This document shows, in pieces, positions 23,195 to 31,889 of a stretch of DNA of 64,000 nucleotides. The stretch covers positions 1 through 64,000 of the forward strand of contig DAOUHB010000101.1 of assembly GCA_034428935.1 (NCBI GenBank), written 5' to 3'. Origin of the DNA: JAAYZQ01 sp034428935 (lineage in GTDB: Bacteria; Chloroflexota; Anaerolineae; JAAYZQ01). The position numbers and the translations under genes are program-made. The notes under the pieces were generated by a model. It saw only the letters and a list, made by a program, of their open reading frames with translations, was not told the DNA's origin and made no database searches. Position 1 is the first letter of the stretch; every line of letters begins with the position of its first letter.

Positions 23195-26100
23195 ATGATC
23201 TCAAATCTGTTTATAAGTGCCGGCGGCCGGCGCCGGCAAAAGAGCGGGGCCTGGATGACCCTCCTGGTCCTGCTCGTGGCCGTCTCCATGCTGGCGCCCC
23301 TGCCCGCCGTGCAGCGGGCAAACGCTCTGGGCCCGGACGTGGCGACGCTGGCCATGACTTCCAGCCAGGCAGCGCCTGCCGCAGCGGCTCAGGCAACTAC
23401 CGACACAATCACGCTGCGGGTGATCAGCGCGCGCACCGAGCCCCTGGCCCTGGACGGTGCGGGGGTCAACGAGGGAGACCCCGTCACTTCGTACAAGTGG
23501 ATGATCAACGAGGACAACACGGGCGATCCCTTTGACGACACGGACTGTTGGGCGTACCTGGACCCGCCGGCGAACACGATTCGCAACCCCAACTATCCCG
23601 ACGGCTGCGACTGGCCCGGTGTGCACTCGACCCCTGGCTGGTCACCAATCGTCACCCAGGGCACCGAGGCGGACCTCAACGAGACGCAGGGTATCACCCT
23701 TCCCCCCGGCAAGTACCTTATCTCGGTACAGGGGGATGGCTTCAAGGTCGACGGTGAGCACTTTACCGTGCCCATGGACGTACCCGGGCTTGTCACGGTA
23801 GCCGCTCATCCCCTCCCCCTGCCGACCTCGTCTATGGTCATCCAAGTCTTTAACGACAACTCGATGACCAATGGCCAGTTTGACGCACCCGTGGAGCAGC
23901 CCGGACCGGGTCCCACGAGCATGGCCGGCTTTCGGGTCAGCCTGAACGACATCGCCGGCGAGATCACCACCGACCTCTTTGGCAATCCCCTGTGCACCGA
24001 GTACGAAAAGGACCCGGTGACCGGCGAGGTGCTGTTGGACGCCGATGGAATGCCGGCCAACATTGTCAAACTGGGCGGTGAATGCATTAGCGACGACTAT
24101 GGCATCATCAACATCCCCAACATCGGCGCCATGCGCTACGACGTCCTCGTCACCCCGCCCGATGGCGAGACCTGGATCCAGACGACGACCCTCGAGGGCT
24201 CCCACGGTTGGGATACGTGGATCCAGGAAGCGGGCACCGGCCTCGACAACGAGTTCATCGTCGCCGCCGAGCCCTTTCCCTGGACCATCTTTGGCTACGT
24301 GAAGCCCTCGGAGGCGACCCTGCCGCCGATCGCCGATGGCGGCTCTATCACGGGCGTCATCGCGGGCATTACGGCCTACACCCCCTCCGCGGGCGGCCTG
24401 CCGCACCAGGGCGATCTCTGGGGCGGGCTCCTGGGTGTCAAGATCGAAGAGCCCATCGCCTACCCGTGGTTGTCGCTCAGCAGCCTGCAGGGCGGCGACA
24501 CGGCCATCTGGACCGGCATGGGCAACGAAGACGGCAGCTTCCGCATCGACAACATCCCGCCCGGCGACTACTTCCTGGCCTACTGGGACTTTAACCAGCA
24601 TTACATCCTCGACTTTGTCCAGGTCCCGGTGCAGGCAGGCGAGGTCACCGACGTGGGCGTGCGGACCATGACCAATTGGTTCACCAAGTGGCATGGCAAG
24701 GTGTTCCTCGACTATAACGAGAACGGCCGCATGGACCCCGGGGAGCCGGGCGTTCCTGACGTTACGGTGGTGTTGCGCGACCGGGACAACACCGAGATCG
24801 ACCGCATGTCCATCGCCTCCGTCAGCGACGCTACGGGCGACTGGGCCCTGGAAAAGGGCTATCCTATGAGCTCCTGGATGGTGCTGGAGGCCTACAGCGA
24901 CATCTATCGCACCACGGGTGTGACCTACCAGGCCAGCAACGCCAAGGAGGAAACGACCCTCCTCGGTCCCATCGTCGACCTGGCGGTGCTGCCCATCTTT
25001 AGCCAGGCCGGTCGCCTGGACTGGGGCGTCAAGTTCTACGATCCCGGCACCAACGGTGGCATCGCCGGCACAGTCTTTTACGACACCGTCCGGGCCGAGG
25101 ACGACGCGGCCTACGCCGGCGCCGAGCCCTGGCAGCCGGGCATTCCGGGCCTCACGCTGCAGTTGTGGGAACCGGTCGAATGCCCCGGCCCGACCGCCAA
25201 CTGCGACCCCACGGGCCGCTACTTGTTGGCGGACGATGGCTCCATCGCCAAGGGCGCGCTCCTCAACGAAACCGTGACCGAGGACTGGGTCCGGCCCAAG
25301 GACTGCCAGCCGCTGGACGTGTACGGCGATCCGGTGGACTATCCGTCCATGCCGCCCTCGACGGGTGGCTATGACTGCCTGGAAGGCCCGCCCATGGGCG
25401 TGCAGTTCGGCCATGGCCAGCAAGAGCTGCCGGGCAACTATGGCTTCAGCGAGATCTTTACGCCGTCGCTTGAGGCGGCCGGCGCCTACTCGATCCCCAT
25501 TCCCACGGGCGACTACCTGGTGGAAGTGGTCATCCCCGACGATCCGATCCTCAACCGGCCGCTGTACCAGGTGACGCGCGAAGAGGACCTGAACATCTTT
25601 GACGGCGACACGTTCATCCCGCAGGTGGTGCCGCCGGCCTGCGCCGGCCCGCTCCACGTGGTAGACGTGGCCGGCATCGCCCCCGACGGTCTGAATGCCG
25701 TGGACAACCCGGGCTTTGCCGAGGCCGGGGGCAGCCGGTTCGAGGGCGAGGAAATGCCCCTGTGCAACGTCAAGCTGGTGACCGTCGCGGACCGCAAGGG
25801 CATAGCGCCCATCTTTAACCTCTGGACGCCCGTGCCCATCCCCGGCCGCTGGCGCGGTTACATCATCGACGACCTCAACGTGTCCACCAATCCCATGGAG
25901 CTCTTTCACGGGGAGAAGGCGGGCATGCCCAACAGTCCCATCGGCATCTATGACTACACGGGGCGGATGGTGCATACGGTACACTCGGACTTTCACGGCG
26001 TGTACGAGGTGATCCTTCCCTCCGACGCCACCTACAACGCACCGGCTCCCAGCGGCATGCTGGCCAGTGTCTACTATATCTATGGCAACGACCCGGGGCA

Positions 26101-29080
26101 GCCGGGTGCCTTTAACGACAACTATCATCCCGGCTATCGCTCCATCGGCACCAGCTTCGAGATCTACCCCGGGGTGATCGTGCCTTCGGACCTGGCGCCC
26201 ACGCAGAACGGAGCCCTTATCTGGAACCCCACGTCGAACGTGAGCCAACTTGCAGCCTGCACGCTGGAAGACACCACACCCCAGATCTATGCCGTCTCGC
26301 AGCCCTACTCGGCGGTGGGCGGTGGTGACACCTTTACCATCCAGGGCGTGGGCTTTGGCGCGACGCGGGGCGGCGGCTATGTCGCCCTGGGCGATACCCG
26401 CCTGGCGGTGACGAGCTGGAGCGACCGGGAGATCGTCGCCCGGGTGCCACCGGTCAGGCCGACCTTTCCTCCCGGACCGTACCAGTTGACGGTCTTGGCC
26501 GGCAACGGCCAGCAGACGACCAACGGCTTGACCTTCCACGTCCGGGGCCAGGTCAACAACCCGCCGGCCTCGTACAATCCCACCGTGCTGGAGGTCGGGC
26601 CGGGCAGGACCTTCGATCCGACCGATCCGAAGTACGACGGCAACTCCTCGGGGCCCATCCAGGATGCCATCGATACGGCGACCGGGTTTAACGGGCAGCC
26701 GCCCGTGCCCGACCCGCTCATCGTCGTCTATCCCGGCGCTCCTGTGCCCTTTACCAATCCCCTGGGCTTTTACCTGGAGAACCTCATCATCTACTCGCCC
26801 ATCAAGCTGCAGGGTGTTGGTCCCGGTGGCGTCTATCCCGATGGCACCAACGTGCCGGGGTCTATACTGGACGGCCGTGGCATGGGTGGCACCGAGGTCT
26901 ATGCCGCCTGGTGGCGGGATCACGTCGGCGACATCTGGCTCAACGGCGGCGGCTGGGACGGCAGCACCATGGACGGCGAAGACGACAACACCCCGCGCAT
27001 CTACGAAGGGGCGGTGGTGACCGTCTATGCCGAGGATGGCGAGTTCACCGCCGACTTTTATGCCAGCGTCGACGGCTTCACGATCCAGGGCGGCGACCAA
27101 CAGGGCTTTCCCAACAACCTGAACCAGATCGGTGGCGGGAGAATTCCCGGGGTCCCGGCCGAGGTGGTCATCCAGGGCGGCGGTATCTTTGTCAACGGCT
27201 ATGCCCGCTATCTCGGCATCACCAACAACCACATCGGGAACAATGGCGGGGCGTACGCCGGGGGCATCCGGCTGGGCACGCCCGACGTACCCGAGCCCTT
27301 CAAGGACCACCAGAACGACAACATCGTCATCGCCCACAACCGCATCGTGGGCAACGGTGGCACCAACCTGGCCGGCGCCATCGGCGTCTTTGCCGGGGCC
27401 GAGAACTACCAGATCGTCCACAACGACATCTGCGGCAACTTCTCGGCCGAGTATGGCGGCGGCATCAGCCACTATGGCGAGAGCCCGGGCGGCACCATCA
27501 GCCACAACCGCATCTACTTTAACCGCTCCTACGACGAAGGCGGCGGGGTCATGATCGCCGGCGAGCTGCCGCCCGATCCCGCCCTGCTGTCCGACGGCGC
27601 GGGCCCGGTGGACGTCTATGCCAACCTGATCCAGGGGAACCTGGCCAACGACGACGGTGGCGGTCTGCGCTTCCTCATGGCCGGCAACAACCCCTACAAC
27701 GTCTACAACAACATCATCGTCAACAACGTGTCGACCCACGAGGGCGGCGGTGTCTCGCTCAACGACGCGCCCGACGTGCGCTTTTACAACAACACGGTCA
27801 TGAACAACATCACCACGGCCACCTCCATGACCAGCAACGGGCTGGCGGCGCCGGCCGGCTTCTCCAGCAGCAAGAACAGCGATCTCTTGCAGGCCACGCT
27901 GCCGGCGGGCGCGCCTCTGTTCAGCGACCCGCTGATGTTCAACAACATCTTCTGGGACAACCGCGCGGGCACGTGGACCGGGGGCGGAGTGGCCGGTATC
28001 GGACTGGACGGCGACCTGAGCCCCATCTTTAACTGGGATCTGGGCGTCGCCGGTGGCTTTGGCCAGCTCAGTCCTACGTACACGCTGATGCAGGTTCAGA
28101 ATGGCGTGCCGGATGCCACCAACCTGGTGGCGCAGGATCCCGGCGTCGTGGCCGAGTATGACTCCACCGTGCGGGTCTTTCCCTGGCGGGGCAACCCCAA
28201 CTTTGTTGGGGCCGACATCGTAGCCATAGAGCTGCCCGTGACGCTGCTGGGAGACTATCACCTGGCAAGCGGCTCGCCGGCCATCAATGCCGGCGTGAAC
28301 CCGGCGACCCTTGGCTATCCCCTGAACCAGGACTATGACCGGCAGCCGCGGCCGTCGCAAGGCCGGTACGAGATCGGTGCCGACGAGACAGGCGCCGCTT
28401 TCCCGAACACACCCATCATCTTCCCGCCGGCGGGCGCCGTCCTGGCAGCCGGGGATGTGGCGCCCATGGCTGCGTTCCAGGGCCAGTACAGGCTGTACCT
28501 GCCCATCGTCTCGCAGTTCGGCACCGGCACGACCGTCGACTGGGCAGGCGAGACGGACAAGTTCGTCTTTGACGACAATACGGGCATCCAGGTGCTGGCC
28601 AGCGGGGCTGTCACCTGGTACAGGGACCTGTTCGGCAGTGACCAGGAAGCCTACTTTGCCTTCCAGGCTGCGAGTCCGACGGCCACACGCCAGGACCTGC
28701 TGCTCAAGGTGAATGGCCTGGCACCCGGCGGCCTGAGAGGGACAGACACGTATCTCATCGACGTGGGCTATGATTCCACGACCGAGACGATCCAGGTGGT
28801 GACCCTGTCGCCCGGAAACGTCTGGCAGACGCACGCCATCTTTGGCGGGATCCCCTTTGCCGCCGGCGACCTGTTCGGCGCGCGGGCCACCCAAGGTGGC
28901 CTCGTGGAAGTCTATCAAAACGGCATGCTGATCGGCCGTGCCGACCTCAGCGCCGGCGATAATCCCTGGCCGTACTACGAGGAGACCGGCAGGATCGGCC
29001 TGTGGTTCGAATGGCCCGTCCTTACCACACCGGATGGGGCGAGCATTACCGACTTTGGTGGCGGCACGATGCCCTGGTAA
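23195..29080 (+). CDS. Giant secreted multidomain protein with beta-helix (about 1961 aa)
   Basis: A roughly 1961-residue exported protein. A basic start and hydrophobic helix (residues ~20-37) form a signal peptide. Then come several Ig/SdrD-B-like modules (e.g. WHGKVFLDYNENGRMDPGEP near residue 500 and GGIAGTVFYDTVRAEDDA near 620), an IPT/TIG domain (~1028-1122, FTIQGVGFGATRGGGYVALG), a right-handed parallel beta-helix (~1130-1640, many NNHIGNNGG/NRIVGNGG rungs), a SPAINAG...YEIGADE end, a YLPIV motif near 1765 and a C-terminal LamG-like region. The start is fixed by GGAGG 7 nt before the ATG at 23195; the ATG 6 nt earlier is too close. Likely surface-exposed; the ligand or substrate is unknown. 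A hairpin at 29091-29124 follows. Confidence 0.82.
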   Translation: MISNLFISAGGRRRQKSGAWMTLLVLLVAVSMLAPLPAVQRANALGPDVATLAMTSSQAAPAAAAQATTDTITLRVISARTEPLALDGAGVNEGDPVTSYKWMINEDNTGDPFDDTDCWAYLDPPANTIRNPNYPDGCDWPGVHSTPGWSPIVTQGTEADLNETQGITLPPGKYLISVQGDGFKVDGEHFTVPMDVPGLVTVAAHPLPLPTSSMVIQVFNDNSMTNGQFDAPVEQPGPGPTSMAGFRVSLNDIAGEITTDLFGNPLCTEYEKDPVTGEVLLDADGMPANIVKLGGECISDDYGIINIPNIGAMRYDVLVTPPDGETWIQTTTLEGSHGWDTWIQEAGTGLDNEFIVAAEPFPWTIFGYVKPSEATLPPIADGGSITGVIAGITAYTPSAGGLPHQGDLWGGLLGVKIEEPIAYPWLSLSSLQGGDTAIWTGMGNEDGSFRIDNIPPGDYFLAYWDFNQHYILDFVQVPVQAGEVTDVGVRTMTNWFTKWHGKVFLDYNENGRMDPGEPGVPDVTVVLRDRDNTEIDRMSIASVSDATGDWALEKGYPMSSWMVLEAYSDIYRTTGVTYQASNAKEETTLLGPIVDLAVLPIFSQAGRLDWGVKFYDPGTNGGIAGTVFYDTVRAEDDAAYAGAEPWQPGIPGLTLQLWEPVECPGPTANCDPTGRYLLADDGSIAKGALLNETVTEDWVRPKDCQPLDVYGDPVDYPSMPPSTGGYDCLEGPPMGVQFGHGQQELPGNYGFSEIFTPSLEAAGAYSIPIPTGDYLVEVVIPDDPILNRPLYQVTREEDLNIFDGDTFIPQVVPPACAGPLHVVDVAGIAPDGLNAVDNPGFAEAGGSRFEGEEMPLCNVKLVTVADRKGIAPIFNLWTPVPIPGRWRGYIIDDLNVSTNPMELFHGEKAGMPNSPIGIYDYTGRMVHTVHSDFHGVYEVILPSDATYNAPAPSGMLASVYYIYGNDPGQPGAFNDNYHPGYRSIGTSFEIYPGVIVPSDLAPTQNGALIWNPTSNVSQLAACTLEDTTPQIYAVSQPYSAVGGGDTFTIQGVGFGATRGGGYVALGDTRLAVTSWSDREIVARVPPVRPTFPPGPYQLTVLAGNGQQTTNGLTFHVRGQVNNPPASYNPTVLEVGPGRTFDPTDPKYDGNSSGPIQDAIDTATGFNGQPPVPDPLIVVYPGAPVPFTNPLGFYLENLIIYSPIKLQGVGPGGVYPDGTNVPGSILDGRGMGGTEVYAAWWRDHVGDIWLNGGGWDGSTMDGEDDNTPRIYEGAVVTVYAEDGEFTADFYASVDGFTIQGGDQQGFPNNLNQIGGGRIPGVPAEVVIQGGGIFVNGYARYLGITNNHIGNNGGAYAGGIRLGTPDVPEPFKDHQNDNIVIAHNRIVGNGGTNLAGAIGVFAGAENYQIVHNDICGNFSAEYGGGISHYGESPGGTISHNRIYFNRSYDEGGGVMIAGELPPDPALLSDGAGPVDVYANLIQGNLANDDGGGLRFLMAGNNPYNVYNNIIVNNVSTHEGGGVSLNDAPDVRFYNNTVMNNITTATSMTSNGLAAPAGFSSSKNSDLLQATLPAGAPLFSDPLMFNNIFWDNRAGTWTGGGVAGIGLDGDLSPIFNWDLGVAGGFGQLSPTYTLMQVQNGVPDATNLVAQDPGVVAEYDSTVRVFPWRGNPNFVGADIVAIELPVTLLGDYHLASGSPAINAGVNPATLGYPLNQDYDRQPRPSQGRYEIGADETGAAFPNTPIIFPPAGAVLAAGDVAPMAAFQGQYRLYLPIVSQFGTGTTVDWAGETDKFVFDDNTGIQVLASGAVTWYRDLFGSDQEAYFAFQAASPTATRQDLLLKVNGLAPGGLRGTDTYLIDVGYDSTTETIQVVTLSPGNVWQTHAIFGGIPFAAGDLFGARATQGGLVEVYQNGMLIGRADLSAGDNPWPYYEETGRIGLWFEWPVLTTPDGASITDFGGGTMPW

Positions 29081-29090
29081 GACGGATCAC

Positions 29091-29124
29091 GGTTGGGGGC
29101 CGGCCAGAGAGCCGGTCCCCAACC
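29091..29124 (+). terminator. Hairpin between the giant protein and the first oxidase gene
   Basis: Arms of 14 bp (29091-29104 and 29111-29124) with one G-T wobble and a 6-nt loop. No T-run follows. It may lower readthrough or protect the upstream mRNA. Confidence 0.5.
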
Positions 29125-29150
29125 CCGTCCAACTAGTTATGAGGAGACTA

Positions 29151-30422
29151 ATGATGAAAGAGTCCACACACGAACTAAGCCGCCGGCGCTTCTTGAAGCT
29201 GGGTGGTGGGCTGGTGGGCCTTGGCGCCGCTGCGACGCTCCTGCCCCGGGCGATTCTGAAGCCCGAGAGTGTGGAGGCGGGGCTGCGGGCCCAGATCACC
29301 GAGCCCAACCTGCACTTTGCGGCGACCGACGGCTGGATCCATCTGCCCGGGGCCAACGCACCCTACCATCCAGACGACATGGCCCCTGATGGTTTGACGA
29401 CCTACATCTTTGGCTTTCGCAACGTCACGGGCCTGACCCGCGACCAGGCCTTTGCCCAGAAGATGAAGGCCCAGCTCACGGCGCCCACCTGGTGGCTGGA
29501 CCAGGGGCAGGACTTTACCCTGAAGCTGACCAACCTGGGCCTCCAGATTCGCCCCGACCTCATCGACGCCCACACGCTGCACTTTCACGGCTTTCGCAAC
29601 GCCATTCCCATCTTTGACGGCGAGCCGCACTCGTCGGTGGGCGTGCCCATCGCCCGCGACCTGACCTACTTCTACCGGCCGCACCACCCCGGCACGTACC
29701 TCTACCACTGCCACTTTGAGGAGACGGAGCACGTGCACATGGGCATGGTCGGCGTCGTCTTTGTCCGGCCCGAGCTGAACCAGACGGCGGGAGGCAAGTT
29801 CGCCTACAACGACGTGACTACCGAGTACGACCGCGAATTTGTCCTCAACATGAACGAGGTCTGGTCGCTGGCCCACTGGTGCGACTCGCACGTGCAGTTG
29901 CCCGAGTGGAGCGACTATCAGCCCGACCTGTGGCTGATCAACGGCCGCGCCTACCCGGACACCATCGCTCCCGCCGGGGGCGGCACGGACCCGGTGACCG
30001 GCGATCTGATCCCACCGCCCGGGCGATCCGACTTGCAGTACCAGCCCATCTCGTCGCTCATCCGCTGCAACTCGGGCGACAGGGTGCTGCTGCGCTTTGT
30101 CAACCTGGGTTTCACCGAGCACGCCATGCGCCTGTCGGGCATCCCCATGCGCGTGGTGGGTAAAGACGCCACGCCCCTGCAAGGCCGTGGCGGCAACGAT
30201 CTTAGCTACATGACCGACACGGTGCACATCAGCCCCGGCGAGAGCCTGGATGCCATCTTTGTCGCGCCCGACGTGTCGAGCGAGACGCGTCTGCTCTTGC
30301 ACGATCGCCGTTACAAGTACACCAGCAATCCGGGCATGAGTGGCTACGGAGGGCAGATCACAGAAGTGCACATCTTGCCCACCAGCCAGCCGCTACCGGA
30401 ACAGACCGAGCCCAACACGTAG
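29151..30422 (+). CDS. Tat-exported multicopper-oxidase-fold protein
   Basis: A 423-residue protein with a twin-arginine signal (SRRRFLKLGGG) and a hydrophobic helix. The cupredoxin region shows HTLHFHGF near residue 141 and GTYLYHCHFEETEHVHMGMV near residue 182, the latter a full HCH...H...M copper signature. The last domain lacks the usual C-terminal HCH motif (it ends LLLHDRRYKYTSNPGMSG). It is therefore a reduced or two-domain-type multicopper oxidase, likely outside the cell or at the membrane. GAGGAG before ATGATG sets the start at 29151 or 29154. It is followed by two related genes. Confidence 0.82.
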   Translation: MMKESTHELSRRRFLKLGGGLVGLGAAATLLPRAILKPESVEAGLRAQITEPNLHFAATDGWIHLPGANAPYHPDDMAPDGLTTYIFGFRNVTGLTRDQAFAQKMKAQLTAPTWWLDQGQDFTLKLTNLGLQIRPDLIDAHTLHFHGFRNAIPIFDGEPHSSVGVPIARDLTYFYRPHHPGTYLYHCHFEETEHVHMGMVGVVFVRPELNQTAGGKFAYNDVTTEYDREFVLNMNEVWSLAHWCDSHVQLPEWSDYQPDLWLINGRAYPDTIAPAGGGTDPVTGDLIPPPGRSDLQYQPISSLIRCNSGDRVLLRFVNLGFTEHAMRLSGIPMRVVGKDATPLQGRGGNDLSYMTDTVHISPGESLDAIFVAPDVSSETRLLLHDRRYKYTSNPGMSGYGGQITEVHILPTSQPLPEQTEPNT

Positions 30423-30456
30423 GCGGGCCGGAAAAATGCAGAGTGAGGTGAGAGCA

Positions 30457-31800
30457 ATGAAACCCGCAAGGTTTGGCAAGATAGCTCGGCTGCTGTCCCT
30501 TCCCCTGGTGGTGATGTTGGTGCTGGGGGCAATGGGTGGTGGTGCGGGGAAGGTCGTGGCGGAACACGCTGCCATGCCGTCCCATGGCATGGTTTGCACC
30601 ACCAATCCAACTGCCACCTTTACCCTGACGACGAAGGAAGGCACCATCAGCACCCCCGACGGCAACATCGTCTACATGTGGGGCTTTAGCGAAGGGGACA
30701 GCCCCTTCCAGCATCCTGGCCCGGTCCTGTGCGTCAACGAGGGCGACACGGTCACGGTTGTGCTCAACAACACCCTCGAACACGACGTGTCCATCATCTT
30801 TCCCGGGCAGGAGAACGTTCTGGCCGACGGGCTGCCCTCGCAGCCTGTCTTTGACGGCGGTGGCAACCTGATCTCCCTGGCGCCCGTGGCGGCGGCCAAC
30901 GGCGGCAGCGTTACCTACCAGTTCATGGCCACCAGGCCCGGCACCTACCTGTACGAGAGTGGCACCGAGTCGGCCGTGCAGGTGAACATGGGCCTCTTTG
31001 GCGCCCTGATCGTGCGGCCCGCGCTCCATCCCGACTGGGCCTACAACGAGGTCGTGGAGGCCGGCGGCGAGACCTATACCACCGCCTTTACGCCGGACGA
31101 AGAGTTTGTCATGCTTCTGTCCGAGATCGATCCCATGCTGCACATGGCCGTCGAGCAGGGGCTGCCCTACAACATGAACAACTATCGCTCGCGCTACTGG
31201 ATGATCAACGGCCGCAGCTTCCCCGATACCATCGCGCCCAACGGCGCCGAGTGGCTGCCCAACCAGCCTTACAGCTCGCTGGTGCACATCAATCCCTTCA
31301 ACGATAGCGTCGCACCCGACGATCCTGCCTATCACCCGAGCCCGGCCCTCATCCGTTACCTGAGCGTGGGCACCGAGGACTACCCGCACCACCCCCACGG
31401 CAACCACGGCCGTCTCATCGCCCGCGATGGGAACGTCCTGATCTCCGGCGGCGAGGATCTCTCGTACGAGAAGTTCACGGTGGTCGTGGGCCCGGGCGAG
31501 ACCGTCGACGAGCTGTTCGCCTGGTGGGACGTGGAGCAGTGGGACCCGGTGACGAATCCCATCCCGGTGACCATCCCGCAGCTCCAGAACCTGACCTTTG
31601 GCACGTTCTACAGCGGTAGCCCCTACCTGGGCAACCTGGACACGCTGCCCGTGGGCCACCAGGTGTTGAACGCCTGTGGGGAATACTATCACATCTCGCA
31701 CAACCATGCCCTGCAGCAGATCACTGCCTGGGGTATCGTGCTCAGCGGCCATATCACCTTCACCCGCATCGACCCGCCGCTGCCCAACGATTGTCCGTGA
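30457..31800 (+). CDS. Secreted multicopper-oxidase-like protein
   Basis: A 447-residue protein with a Sec-type signal (LLSLPLVVMLVLGAMGGGAG). It shares the plastocyanin-like fold and motifs of the upstream gene (GTYLYESGTESAVQVNMGLF; RYWMINGRSFPDTIAPNG; DYPHHPHGNHGRLIARDG), but where oxidases have HCH the sequence reads YYHISHNHALQQITAWG, with the type-1 copper Cys missing. It may be a copper-poor or structural relative. GAGGTGAG 7-8 nt before the ATG at 30457 chooses this start. 34 nt after the previous gene. Confidence 0.75.
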   Translation: MKPARFGKIARLLSLPLVVMLVLGAMGGGAGKVVAEHAAMPSHGMVCTTNPTATFTLTTKEGTISTPDGNIVYMWGFSEGDSPFQHPGPVLCVNEGDTVTVVLNNTLEHDVSIIFPGQENVLADGLPSQPVFDGGGNLISLAPVAAANGGSVTYQFMATRPGTYLYESGTESAVQVNMGLFGALIVRPALHPDWAYNEVVEAGGETYTTAFTPDEEFVMLLSEIDPMLHMAVEQGLPYNMNNYRSRYWMINGRSFPDTIAPNGAEWLPNQPYSSLVHINPFNDSVAPDDPAYHPSPALIRYLSVGTEDYPHHPHGNHGRLIARDGNVLISGGEDLSYEKFTVVVGPGETVDELFAWWDVEQWDPVTNPIPVTIPQLQNLTFGTFYSGSPYLGNLDTLPVGHQVLNACGEYYHISHNHALQQITAWGIVLSGHITFTRIDPPLPNDCP

Positions 31801-31889
31801 GGTCCGCCATGAACGGCATAACGCTGCAAAGGACACGCCGGAAAACAGGCCGGTTTCATGCCGGACACGAGAGAATGGAGATCACGGCT

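Noticed and set aside
23642..28918. A 1758-codon open frame antisense to the giant secreted gene
   Set aside because: GC-rich codon bias leaves the antisense frame open; it has no domain or ribosome site and the sense strand shows clear domains and a signal peptide.
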